DNA from: Lentisphaerota bacterium
GTDB taxonomy: Bacteria; Verrucomicrobiota; Kiritimatiellia; RFP12; JAAYNR01
Assembly: GCA_016873675.1 (NCBI GenBank)
Contig: VGWG01000011.1
Span: 1 to 47,496, forward strand
Direction: 5' to 3'
DNA: 47,496 nt
In this document: positions 26,001-33,887 of the stretch, one piece after another
How positions within the stretch are numbered: position 1 is the first letter of the stretch
Layout: each line of letters begins with the position of its first letter
Notes under the pieces: model-generated
Databases searched by the model: none
What the model was told of the DNA's origin: nothing
The model's input: only the letters and a program-made list of their open reading frames with translations
Translations under genes and position numbers: made by a program

Positions 26001-26306
26001 ATGAAACGCTGGTTTCCATACGCTTGCACGGTAGCAGTCCTGGCGTACTTATGCATTTACGGACTTCTTAGATACTATGGGGGGATCAACGCAATTCAAC
26101 CATGCCGCCTGACCGTGGGGGAGCCAACCCCTCGTCCCGTGACCGCAAGAGACGTTTTCGTAGATGGAGACCTTGGGATCTTCGCGGTGCCAACTCGGAT
26201 CCTTTTTGCACCAGTCATGTGGATTGAGAAAGCGCATTACTGCCGACAATATCAAGAATGGAAACAGTCCCAACAGAACGTTCCAGAAGCGACTTCGGAA
26301 CGTTAG
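26001..26306 (+). CDS. Small membrane-anchored protein of unknown function
   Basis: The 101-residue product has one N-terminal membrane segment (about residues 6-24, start MKRWFPYACTVAVLAY) and then a soluble part with Cys and Trp residues, ending in a polar tail. I do not recognise a family. I chose the ATG at 26001; an earlier in-frame TTG at 25983 lies inside the left inverted repeat. No strong Shine-Dalgarno is seen. The gene is less GC-rich than its neighbours and sits between two exact copies of ACAGTCCCAAC. Its last codons form one arm of a strong hairpin (26277-26304). It may be a recently acquired cassette; that it is expressed is not shown. Confidence 0.5.
   Translation: MKRWFPYACTVAVLAYLCIYGLLRYYGGINAIQPCRLTVGEPTPRPVTARDVFVDGDLGIFAVPTRILFAPVMWIEKAHYCRQYQEWKQSQQNVPEATSER
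26264..26304. repeat. Right copy of the 11-bp direct repeat plus strong hairpin
   Basis: ACAGTCCCAAC at 26264-26274 matches 25956-25966. Three bases on, AACGTTCC (26277-26284) pairs with GGAACGTT (26297-26304). The stem continues after one bulged A with GAAG/CTTC around a CGA loop, giving 12 base pairs in all. The hairpin covers the end of the small gene up to the first base of its TAG. Confidence 0.65.
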
Positions 26307-26324
26307 CGTTCGCCGGAGAAAACG

Positions 26325-26546
26325 ATGAGATCATGGATCACGATGCCTGATGATGTCTTCAGAACCGCGGATCACTTTGCGCGCGAGCAGAAGCTGAGTC
26401 GAAGCGCCCTCGTCACTCGCGCCGTGGAGGAGTTTCTGGCGCATCACCGGCGAGAAGGTGTGACCGAACGGTTGGACCACGTGTACGTGAGCGAGAACTC
26501 ACGCCTCGATCCCGTGCTCTGCAAGTTGCAGTTTGCTTCACGGTAG
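26325..26546 (+). CDS. Ribbon-helix-helix antitoxin-like protein, probably a relic
   Basis: The 73-residue protein begins MRSWITMPDDVFRTAD and continues with LSRSALVTRAVEEFLAHHR. This is the beta strand plus two helices of ribbon-helix-helix antitoxins that repress their own operon and pair with MazF/PemK toxins. The TERLDHVYVSENSRLDPVL segment is the typical toxin-binding tail. GGAG lies upstream of the ATG. The last residues (KLQFASR) differ from the usual family end, and the stop comes in a new frame right where toxin-like sequence resumes. The toxin partner is missing, so the gene is probably a leftover of a pair, though it may still be expressed. Confidence 0.7.
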   Translation: MRSWITMPDDVFRTADHFAREQKLSRSALVTRAVEEFLAHHRREGVTERLDHVYVSENSRLDPVLCKLQFASR

Positions 26547-26638
26547 ACAAGCGACTCCTGACCGAGAAGGTACGGGCGCTCGACCCGGCGACCATGGCTG
26601 AAGTGGACGATGGCCTCCGGCTTGTTCTGGCCATTTGA
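26540..26638 (+). pseudogene. Remnant: C-terminal end of a MazF/PemK-type toxin
   Basis: One frame at 26540-26638 reads TVDKRLLTEKVRALDPATMAEVDD and then GLRLVLAI before TGA. This matches the characteristic C-terminus of MazF/PemK ribonuclease toxins (VDKxRL...vg.L....m..vd.aLr.vLgL). There is no N-terminal part. The antitoxin-like frame runs into it and stops at 26546. The simplest reading is a deletion that removed the antitoxin's last residues and about two thirds of the toxin, joining both out of frame near 26530-26540. It is too short to be a toxin. It ends 20 bases before the convergent valS stop. Confidence 0.65.
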
Positions 26639-26657
26639 GGATGAGGAGAACAACGGA

Positions 26658-29351
26658 CTACGACGTTGCCTGCTTCAGTGTTGCAATGAGGCGCTCCAGC
26701 CGGGCCATCGTCTCGGGGAGTTCAACCAGTTTAGCGCGTTGTTGCTCGATCACCGCAGCGGGGGCGTTGCTGACGAATCCAGCATTGCCGAGTTTGGCTT
26801 GCACGCCCGCGAGGAAGCCGCGTGTCTTCTGCAATTCTCCCGACAGCCGTTTGATCTCGGCCGGGATATCAACCAGCCCGTCGAGCGGCAGAAAGATCGT
26901 GCCGAGCTTGGCCAGCGAGCCGGGCATGGGCAGCGCATCGGTTGCGGACGAAATCTCCACCGTCTCGGCGCGGAGTAGCGCCAACAGAATGTCGCGGTCG
27001 CGCGTCAACCGTGCCGCAGTTGTGGCGTCCGCCGCCTGCACGATGAAACGCACCGGTTTGGCGGGTGAGATGCCGTAGTCCGCGCGCAGGGCTCGTCCGG
27101 CAGTGATGAGTTCGCGACGAGCCTCGACGTAGGCGGTCACGCCGTCGGACAGGCCGTAGGCGGCCACCGTCGCAGGCGGCAGCGGCCGTGGGAATGCCGC
27201 GCGCATGATGAATTCGCCAGCCGTTGCATACCCCATCTGGTGCCACAGCTCCTCGGTGAGGAATGGCATGTACGGGTGGAGCATCCGCAGGGACTTGGAA
27301 AACACGTGCGTGAGCACCCGCAGGACGGTCTCGCGACGGGCGGCGTTCTCGCCGTAGAGGTCGTTTTTGACCGACTCCAGATACCAATCGCACAGGCCGG
27401 TCCAGAGGAATTCGTAAATCAGACGCGCGCCGTCCTGGAAGCGGAACGCCTCCAGATGGGTCTCGATCAGGGTGAGGGTCGCGTCGCAGACGGCCAGCAG
27501 ATGGCGGTCGTCGTCGGTGATCCACTCCGGGTCGACGCCGGGATCCTCGGCCTGCGCCAGCGCGCGCCAGTCGAGCGACGCCTTTTCCATGTGCAGCTTC
27601 ATGAACCGAGCCGCATTCCAGATCTTGGTGCCGAAGTTGCGCCCGATTTCAAACTTCTCCATATTCACGTAGACGTCCTGTCCGGTCGCCGTTATCATCA
27701 TCAGCGAGAAGCGGAGGGCGTCGGCGCTGGTGGCCCCGATGACCTCCAGGGGATCGAGCGAATTGCCGAGCGATTTGGACATCTTGCGGCCCTGGTCGTC
27801 ACGCACCGTCCCATGGATGTAGACCTGTCGGAAGGGGACCTCGCCCATAAACTTGAGCCCGGCCATGACCATGCGCGCCACCCAGAAGAAGATGATCTCG
27901 CTGGCGGTCGCGAGGTCGTGCGTCGGGTAATAGAACTTCAGATCGGCGCTCGCGTGAGGCCAGCCGAAGGTGCTGAAGGGCCAGAGCCAGGAGGAGAACC
28001 ACGTGTCGAGCACATCTTCATCCTGTGTGATCGCGCTCTCGGGTGCGTGGCATTTCGGGCATTTCAGCGGCGAGGACTTGGCGGCCCATTCGTGGCCGCA
28101 CGTGCCGCAGGTGTAGACCGGGATGCGGTGGCCCCACCAGATCTGGCGCGAAATGCACCAGTCGCGGATGTTTTCCATCCACTCACTGTAGGTCTTGTCC
28201 CAGCGGTTGGGAATGAAGCGGACGCGACCATCCTGGAGCGCCGCCAGCGCCGGCTCTGCGAGCGGCTTCATCCGCACAAACCACTGTTTGGAGAGGCGCG
28301 GCTCGACCACGGTGTCGCAGCGGTAGCAATGGCCGACGGCGTGCGGGTGCGGCTCAGTCTTGACCAGCAGGCCCCGCGCTTCGAGATCGGCCACCACCTG
28401 TTTACGGCACACGAAACGGTCAAGCCCCTGATACGGGCCAGCCGCCTCATTCATGGTGGCGTCGCCGTTCATCACGTTGATCGCCGGCAGGGCGTGACGC
28501 TGCGCCACGAGAAAATCGTTGGGGTCATGCGCCGGGGTAATTTTCACCACGCCGGTGCCAAAGGCGGCATCGACGTAGTCATCCGCGACGACCGGAATCG
28601 GCCGGTTGAGCAGCGGCAGGATCACGGTCTTGCCGATCAGGTGAGCATAACGCGGATCGTTTGGATTCACCGCCAATGCCGTGTCCCCCAAGAGGGTCTC
28701 GGGGCGGGTCGTTGCGACGGTAACATGCTCATCCGAGTCGGCCACCGGGTAACGGATGTGCCAGAAACTTCCCTGAGTATCGACATGCTCGCTCTCTTCA
28801 TCGGCCAAGGCCGTATGGCAGCGGGGGCACCAGTTGACGATATAGTTGCCGCGGTAGATGAGCCCTTCGTCATAGAGGCGGCAGAAGACCTCGAGGACGG
28901 CTTCGGAGAGGCCGGCGTCGAGGGTGAAACGCTCGCGCGACCAGTCGCACGAGGCCCCCAGTTTGCGGAGTTGCCGGACAATCGTGCCGCCGTACTCCTC
29001 GCGCCACGCCCAGACCCGTTCGATGAAGGGTTCGCGTCCGAGGTCATGCCGCGACGTTCCCTCCTTGCGCAGCGCTTTCTCGACCACGTTCTGGGTGGCA
29101 ATACCGGCGTGGTCGGTGCCGGGCACCCACACCACGTTCCGTCCCTGCATCCGCCGCCAGCGGACGAGGATGTCTTGGATGGTGCAGTTCAGGGCATGCC
29201 CCATGTGGAGAATTCCGGTCACATTGGGCGGCGGTATGACGATCACGTAGGGATCGCCCGGCTGCGAGGCATCGGCGTGGAAACAGCCGCCCGATTCCCA
29301 CAGAGGATACCACTTGGCTTCCACGGCTTGGGGGTCGTAATGCTTATCCAT
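26658..29351 (-). CDS. valS: Valyl-tRNA synthetase
   Basis: This is an 897-residue class I synthetase. The HIGH-type motif is in PPPNVTGILHMGHAL (HMGH at residues 49-52). WVPGTDHAGIATQNVVEK and the editing domain (about 190-340, with TTRPETLLGDTA) follow. The tryptophan-rich SRQIWWGHRIPVYTCGTCGHEW is next, then KMSKS in GRKMSKSLGNSLDP near 523, the anticodon domain and a C-terminal coiled-coil arm. A zinc-like CGTCG...CPKCH set is visible near 430. I start at the ATG at 29351 (MDKHYDPQ); the longer frame to 29462 lies inside cimA. It follows cimA by four bases, so valine charging shares an operon with the route to isoleucine. Confidence 0.97.
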   Translation of the reverse strand: MDKHYDPQAVEAKWYPLWESGGCFHADASQPGDPYVIVIPPPNVTGILHMGHALNCTIQDILVRWRRMQGRNVVWVPGTDHAGIATQNVVEKALRKEGTSRHDLGREPFIERVWAWREEYGGTIVRQLRKLGASCDWSRERFTLDAGLSEAVLEVFCRLYDEGLIYRGNYIVNWCPRCHTALADEESEHVDTQGSFWHIRYPVADSDEHVTVATTRPETLLGDTALAVNPNDPRYAHLIGKTVILPLLNRPIPVVADDYVDAAFGTGVVKITPAHDPNDFLVAQRHALPAINVMNGDATMNEAAGPYQGLDRFVCRKQVVADLEARGLLVKTEPHPHAVGHCYRCDTVVEPRLSKQWFVRMKPLAEPALAALQDGRVRFIPNRWDKTYSEWMENIRDWCISRQIWWGHRIPVYTCGTCGHEWAAKSSPLKCPKCHAPESAITQDEDVLDTWFSSWLWPFSTFGWPHASADLKFYYPTHDLATASEIIFFWVARMVMAGLKFMGEVPFRQVYIHGTVRDDQGRKMSKSLGNSLDPLEVIGATSADALRFSLMMITATGQDVYVNMEKFEIGRNFGTKIWNAARFMKLHMEKASLDWRALAQAEDPGVDPEWITDDDRHLLAVCDATLTLIETHLEAFRFQDGARLIYEFLWTGLCDWYLESVKNDLYGENAARRETVLRVLTHVFSKSLRMLHPYMPFLTEELWHQMGYATAGEFIMRAAFPRPLPPATVAAYGLSDGVTAYVEARRELITAGRALRADYGISPAKPVRFIVQAADATTAARLTRDRDILLALLRAETVEISSATDALPMPGSLAKLGTIFLPLDGLVDIPAEIKRLSGELQKTRGFLAGVQAKLGNAGFVSNAPAAVIEQQRAKLVELPETMARLERLIATLKQATS

Positions 29352-29355
29352 CTCG

Positions 29356-30972
29356 TTAGTTTCCGTTTCCGTCTGGCGTCTCGCCGCTGGCCGACTGCCG
29401 GGCGGCGTCTTCAAACAATTTGTATTCCACGCTGTCCACGAGCGCCTGCCAGGAGGCTTCAATGATGTTCTCCGATACGCCCACCGTCCCCCATTGCCGC
29501 TGGCCGTCGCCCGACTCGATCAAGACCCGCGTTTTGGCCGCAGTCGCCTGATGGGGATCGAGGATTCGCACGCGGTAATCGCTGAGCGTCACGTCAGTGA
29601 TGCGCGGATAGAATCGGACCAGCGCCTGCGAAAGGGCCCGATTCAAGGCATCGACGGGGCCGTGCCCCTCGCCGGCCATCAGCTCAGTTTCGCCATTGAC
29701 ACGCAACTTGATCGTCGCCTCCGAAACACACGGATCGTCCTTGCCGCGCTTCTCGACGATGACGCGGAAGCCCTCCAACTCGAAAAAGGGCTGGTGGGTC
29801 TGCATGACCTTCTGAACCAGGATTTTGAATGAGCCGTCGGCCGACTCGAACGAATAGCCCGCGTTCTCCTTCCGCTTGATCTCGTCCAGAACGCGGCGCA
29901 CGGCTTCCTTGTCATCGGCCAGCTCGGGAATGCCCACCTCGGCCGCTTTCATCAGCACGTTCGCCCCGCCCGATAACTCCGAGACCAGAATGCGCCGCTC
30001 GTTGCCAACCGCCTCGGGCTGGATGTGCTCGAAGGTTTGAGGATTTTTCTGCACGGCGTTGACGTGCGCCCCCCCTTTGTGACTGAACGCATTGCGTCCC
30101 ACATAGGGCTGCTGGGAGTCACTGCGCCTGTTCACCAGATCGTCGGTCACGGCAGAGAAGGCTCGGAGCTTTCTGAGTTTTTCCAGACCGATGCAGTGAT
30201 GCCCCATCTTGAGCTCCAGCGCCGGGATGATCGAGATCAGATTGGCGTTCCCCGTGCGCTCGCCATAGCCGTTGATCGTTCCCTGCACCTGGTTGGCGCC
30301 CGCGCGCACAGCCTCCAGCGAATTGGCAACCGCCAGCCCCCCGTCGTTGTGCACGTGGATGCCGACCTGGATGTCGGGAAACCGCGCTCGCACCTGCGCG
30401 GTGATCGCAAAAATCTCGTGCGGCAGGCATCCGCCGTTGGTGTCGCACAGCACGACGCCTCGCGCACCCTCGCGGACGGCCGCATCGAGACAGCTCAGGG
30501 CATAGGCCGGGTTGTCCTTGTAGCCATCAAAGAAATGCTCGCCGTCGAAAAAGACAGCCCGGCCTTGAGTCGTGAGAAAGCCGACGGTGTCGGCAATCAT
30601 CTGCAGGTTGTTCGCCTCCGTCGTGCGCAGCACGTCGCGAACGTGCAGAATCCACGATTTTCCGAAGACCGTGCAGACTGCGGTTTCGGCCGCAAGCAGT
30701 CCCTGAAGCTGCGGGTCGGCCGCCGCGTCGATATCGACCCGGCGCGTGCTGCCAAAGCCGGCCACCACGGCGTGACTCAGGCGCTCCCGGCGGATGTCCT
30801 CAAAGAATTTGCGGTCGCGTGGATTGGAGCCGGCATAGCCGCCTTCAATGTAATCGACGCCCAAATCGTCCAGCAGGTGGGCGAACCGGATCTTGCCGCT
30901 GTCCGAAAACGAAACGTCCTCTCCTTGCGCGCCATCGCGCAGGGTCGTGTCGTAGAGATGGATTTTTGCCAT
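29356..30972 (-). CDS. cimA: (R)-citramalate synthase
   Basis: The 538-residue protein belongs to the isopropylmalate/citramalate synthase family. It condenses pyruvate with acetyl-CoA to citramalate, a threonine-independent way to 2-oxobutanoate and isoleucine. The TIM barrel opens with YDTTLRDGAQGEDVSFS; IEGGYAGSNPRDRKFF and VGIHVHNDGGLAVANSLEAV (metal-binding His pair) follow. The C-terminal regulatory domain (about 390-530) includes VRILDPHQATAAKTRVLIESGD. The N-terminal RDGAQGEDVSFS and the IEGGYAGSNPRD block match the CimA subgroup better than LeuA. It lies 12 bases after lysC and four bases before valS. Confidence 0.92.
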   Translation of the reverse strand: MAKIHLYDTTLRDGAQGEDVSFSDSGKIRFAHLLDDLGVDYIEGGYAGSNPRDRKFFEDIRRERLSHAVVAGFGSTRRVDIDAAADPQLQGLLAAETAVCTVFGKSWILHVRDVLRTTEANNLQMIADTVGFLTTQGRAVFFDGEHFFDGYKDNPAYALSCLDAAVREGARGVVLCDTNGGCLPHEIFAITAQVRARFPDIQVGIHVHNDGGLAVANSLEAVRAGANQVQGTINGYGERTGNANLISIIPALELKMGHHCIGLEKLRKLRAFSAVTDDLVNRRSDSQQPYVGRNAFSHKGGAHVNAVQKNPQTFEHIQPEAVGNERRILVSELSGGANVLMKAAEVGIPELADDKEAVRRVLDEIKRKENAGYSFESADGSFKILVQKVMQTHQPFFELEGFRVIVEKRGKDDPCVSEATIKLRVNGETELMAGEGHGPVDALNRALSQALVRFYPRITDVTLSDYRVRILDPHQATAAKTRVLIESGDGQRQWGTVGVSENIIEASWQALVDSVEYKLFEDAARQSASGETPDGNGN

Positions 30973-30984
30973 GATCGCACCGTC

Positions 30985-32349
30985 TTAAGAGGTTTTGAAA
31001 TAAGCGTCATAGAGCGCCCGCACCGCGCGGGCGCGGTCGGCCGAACGGACGCCGAACATCATGCTGATCTCAGACGCGCCCTGATTGAGCATCTCGATGT
31101 TCACGTGCGCCGCCGCGAGGGCTTGGGTGGCCCGGGCCGCCATGCCGACCGTGTACTGCATCCCTTCGCCCACGACCATGATGATCGCATGCTCCCGCTC
31201 GACCAGCACATGATCGGGGGCGAGATCGGCGTGAATCCGCTCCACCACCCGCTGCTCAACCGCCGCCGTGAATTTCGCCTCGCGGATGACGACCGAGATG
31301 TTGTCAATGCCGGTGGGCATGTGTTCCCACGACAGCCCCTCATCCTCGAGGATCTGCATCAGTCGGCGCCCAAAGCCGACCTCGCGGTTCATCATGTACT
31401 TGTCAATATAGATTTGGACAAATCCGTCGTCGCTGGCGATTCCCACCACGGCGCAGGCGTCGTATTCCCGCTTGGGAACCACCATCGTTCCCGGCAGTCC
31501 CGGCCTGTTGGTGTTGCGGATGTTGACGGGGATGCCGGCTCGGATCGCGGGCAAGACCGCCTCGTCGTGAAAGACGCCAAATCCGGCATAGGCCAGCTCG
31601 CGCATTTCTCGGAAGGTCATCGCCGTGATGCCATGCTTGACCTCCGGCACGAGGCGTGGATCGACCGGATAGACGGAGTCCACGTCGGTAAAGTTTTCGT
31701 ACACATCCGCGGGTATCGCGGCGGCCAGAATCGCCCCGGTGATGTCGGAGCCGCCACGCGGGAACGTTGCCACGTCACCGCCGCGGGTGTAGCCAAAAAA
31801 GCCAGGGAATATGGCAATGCCACGAATCTGCGTGAGGTGGGCCTGAAGCAGCGGGTAGGATTCGGGCAGCAACTGGGCGTTGCCAAACTCGTCGGTCAGC
31901 AGCATCCCCGCCTCCTGGGGGTCGATATACACGGCATTCGCACCGCGCGCGCGGAGAGCGGCGGCGACAAGTCTGGCGCTGTTGTCCTCTCCCGCCGCCT
32001 TGAGGCTGTCGGTGAACTTCCCCGCGTGGCGGGTCGGCCCCGCCGCGCGCCGCCGCAGATCGGCGTCAATTTCGGTGATCAGCCCGGGGGGGAGCGCGAG
32101 ATCACGCTGGATCTCGGCATAACGGGCGACGACCGCCTGAACCTCTGCGGCGCAGGATTGGCCCGCCAGCGTCTGGTTCGCGCACTGGATCAACAGGTCG
32201 GTCACCTTGGTGTCGGCCTTGTTCCGCTTGCCCGGCGCCGAGACCACGACCACCGTGCGATCAGGATCGGCCAGCACAATGTCGCACACTTTGCGTACTT
32301 GTTCCGCATCTGCCAATGAAGACCCGCCGAATTTGCATACCTTGATCAT
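30985..32349 (-). CDS. lysC: Aspartate kinase
   Basis: The 454-residue monofunctional enzyme phosphorylates aspartate, the entry to lysine, threonine, methionine and, through threonine, isoleucine. The N-terminal KFGGSSLADAEQV, VVVVSAPGKRNKADTKVTDLL and FPRGGSDITGAILAAAI are the kinase motifs. Two ACT domains follow (about residues 310-454, for example GMAARATQALAAAHVNIEMLNQGASEISMMFGV, read in parts), the usual seat of feedback inhibition. I chose the ATG at 32349 (MIKVCKFGG), with GGAG five bases upstream. It lies 22 bases after hom and 12 before cimA, so the run carries aspartate-family and branched-chain steps together. Confidence 0.95.
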   Translation of the reverse strand: MIKVCKFGGSSLADAEQVRKVCDIVLADPDRTVVVVSAPGKRNKADTKVTDLLIQCANQTLAGQSCAAEVQAVVARYAEIQRDLALPPGLITEIDADLRRRAAGPTRHAGKFTDSLKAAGEDNSARLVAAALRARGANAVYIDPQEAGMLLTDEFGNAQLLPESYPLLQAHLTQIRGIAIFPGFFGYTRGGDVATFPRGGSDITGAILAAAIPADVYENFTDVDSVYPVDPRLVPEVKHGITAMTFREMRELAYAGFGVFHDEAVLPAIRAGIPVNIRNTNRPGLPGTMVVPKREYDACAVVGIASDDGFVQIYIDKYMMNREVGFGRRLMQILEDEGLSWEHMPTGIDNISVVIREAKFTAAVEQRVVERIHADLAPDHVLVEREHAIIMVVGEGMQYTVGMAARATQALAAAHVNIEMLNQGASEISMMFGVRSADRARAVRALYDAYFKTS

Positions 32350-32371
32350 AACGACTCCAACATCTCCTGTT

Positions 32372-33676
32372 TTAGTCCAACATCCTGAGCTTGACCGGAT
32401 CCTCGCCGACGATACCCGTCGCCCGAATCTCAGCCAGCGCCGCATCCACGTCCGCCTCGCGCGCCAGATGGGTCAGCGCGACGACCGGAACAAAGCCGCC
32501 TTCCTGATCATCCGCTCCGCCTTTCTGGCTCACGGCATGGATGCTCACCCCGTGCTTGCCGAGGATGGTGGTGAACTGGCCGAGCGTTCCCGCGCGATCC
32601 ACCACCATCAGCCGCAGGTAATAGCGCGAGTGAATGGCGCTCAGCGCGCGCACCCGCAGCGGCTCGGAGGAGAGCCTGGCGATGCCGCGGCTGTGGCGCG
32701 GGCTGCCGGCCAGCAGATTGCGGGCCACGTCGCCGATGTCGCCAATCACCGTGCTGGCGGTGGGCTCACGCCCCGCGCCGCGCCCGTAATACAGGGTGTC
32801 GCCCGCAAAATCGCCCCGAACCATGACCGCGTTGAACGCATGACTCACCGAGGCGAGCATGTGGTCACGTGTCACCAGCGTCGGATGAACCCGCACCTCA
32901 ATCTCGGCACCATCCCGCCGGATCACAGCCAGGAGTTTGATGCGATAGCCCAGTTCGCGGGCAAATTGCACGTCGACGCCCGCCAGACTGCGAATGCCCT
33001 CGACGGCGGCCACGCTCATCGGCACCTGGAAGCCGTAGGCCAGAGATGCCAGAATCACCGCCTTGTGCGCCGTATCAAAGCCGTCAATATCCAGACTGGG
33101 GTTGGACTCGGCGTACCCTGCTGTCTGGGCGGCCTTGAGCGCCTCGTCGAAGGGGATGCTTTCGTTCTCCATCCGGGTGAGAATATAATTGCAGGTGCCG
33201 TTGAGGATGCCAAACAGGCTCTGGATCGAATTGCCGACCAGACCCTCGCGCAACACGCGGACAATCGGGATGCCGCCGCCCACGCTTGCGCCGAAATAGA
33301 GATCGACGCCCGCAGTCTCAGCCAGGGAGAAGATCTCCTCGCCATATTCGGCGAGCAGCTTTTTGTTTGCCGTGACGACCGCTTTGCCCGCCTTAAGCGC
33401 CTCGATGACCAGCGTCCGGGCAATGCCCGTGCCGCCGATCAGCTCGACGACGATATCCACCGAAGGGTCGTTGATCACTGCCCGCGCGTCGGTTGTCAGA
33501 ATGGCCGGGTCAACGGCCACGCCGCGATCGCGCGCCAGATCGACATCCGCGATCCGGCGGGCCACGATATCGGCACCGATGCGATGAGCCAGCAGCTCGC
33601 GGTTTCGCTGCAACCCGTCTACCACTCCGGCACCGACCGTGCCGAAGCCAACGATGCCCACCCCAATTTGCTTCAT
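32372..33676 (-). CDS. hom: Homoserine dehydrogenase
   Basis: The 434-residue NAD(P)-dependent enzyme reduces aspartate semialdehyde to homoserine. The Rossmann motif GIVGFGTVGAGVV is at the N-terminus. VELIGGTGIARTLVIEALKAGKAVVTANKKLLAE (read in parts), LFGILNGTCNYILTRM and NPSLDIDGFDTAHKAVILASLAYG carry the substrate site, including the catalytic Lys near 205. A C-terminal ACT domain (RYYLRLMVVDRAGTLGQFTTIL) suggests threonine control. I start at the ATG at 33676 (MKQIGVGIVGFG), rather than the longer frame to 33730 that would run through the palindrome at 33702-33716. It heads the hom-lysC-cimA-valS run. Confidence 0.95.
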   Translation of the reverse strand: MKQIGVGIVGFGTVGAGVVDGLQRNRELLAHRIGADIVARRIADVDLARDRGVAVDPAILTTDARAVINDPSVDIVVELIGGTGIARTLVIEALKAGKAVVTANKKLLAEYGEEIFSLAETAGVDLYFGASVGGGIPIVRVLREGLVGNSIQSLFGILNGTCNYILTRMENESIPFDEALKAAQTAGYAESNPSLDIDGFDTAHKAVILASLAYGFQVPMSVAAVEGIRSLAGVDVQFARELGYRIKLLAVIRRDGAEIEVRVHPTLVTRDHMLASVSHAFNAVMVRGDFAGDTLYYGRGAGREPTASTVIGDIGDVARNLLAGSPRHSRGIARLSSEPLRVRALSAIHSRYYLRLMVVDRAGTLGQFTTILGKHGVSIHAVSQKGGADDQEGGFVPVVALTHLAREADVDAALAEIRATGIVGEDPVKLRMLD

Positions 33677-33701
33677 ATCCCGACTCACTTTCACTGCAAC
33701 G

Positions 33702-33716
33702 CATAACCGTGTTATG
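33702..33716. promoter_or_regulatory. Palindrome upstream of hom, possible operator
   Basis: CATAAC (33702-33707), CGT, GTTATG (33711-33716) is a perfect 6-3-6 inverted repeat, 26 bases before the hom ATG and just downstream of the proposed promoter. That is a typical place for a repressor site. The regulator is unknown. Confidence 0.4.
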
Positions 33717-33726
33717 TCAAAACGAA

Positions 33727-33755
33727 ACATTACAATAAAAAGGACGAAGTATCAA
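33727..33755 (-). promoter_or_regulatory. Putative promoter for hom-lysC-cimA-valS
   Basis: On the minus strand TTGATA (33755-33750), a 17-base spacer and TAATGT (33732-33727). The -35 is good and the -10 is weak (three of six). A second TTGACA at 33720-33715 overlaps the palindrome but has no fitting -10. Confidence 0.3.
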
Positions 33756-33887
33756 TCTTGTTGTGCATGTCGCTCTGGACAGGAATACCCGTTTCTGGCA
33801 TGCTCTCTGAAATCACAGCCCCAGCTCAGTCCGGGCTTGCGTTCGTCTGATGTCGGTTGGTGGCACCCAACAGAGGAAACACATGCT

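Noticed and set aside
25956-26315. Integron attC sites around the small membrane-protein gene
   Set aside because: CCCAAC...GTTGGG and GTTAGCG resemble core sites, but neither fits RYYYAAC/GTTRRRY exactly. The stems are shorter than known attC sites, and no integrase is present.
27240-32319. Two very long open frames on the plus strand (741 and 764 codons) opposite valS, cimA and lysC
   Set aside because: They are antisense to clear enzymes with intact motifs, and their translations are low-complexity Arg/His/Gly-rich sequence. This is expected of shadows in GC-rich DNA.
32372-33730. Longer N-terminus for homoserine dehydrogenase (start at 33730)
   Set aside because: The extra 18 residues run across a palindrome and have no ribosome-binding site. 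The standard family N-terminus begins at 33676.
33731-33887. Cobalamin or nickel/cobalt riboswitch, or NikR operator, upstream of cbiM
   Set aside because: I could not find the cobalamin box, the NiCo-type repeated stems, or a GTATGA-N16-TCATAC site. Only a small GTTGG/CCAAC hairpin is present just before the start.
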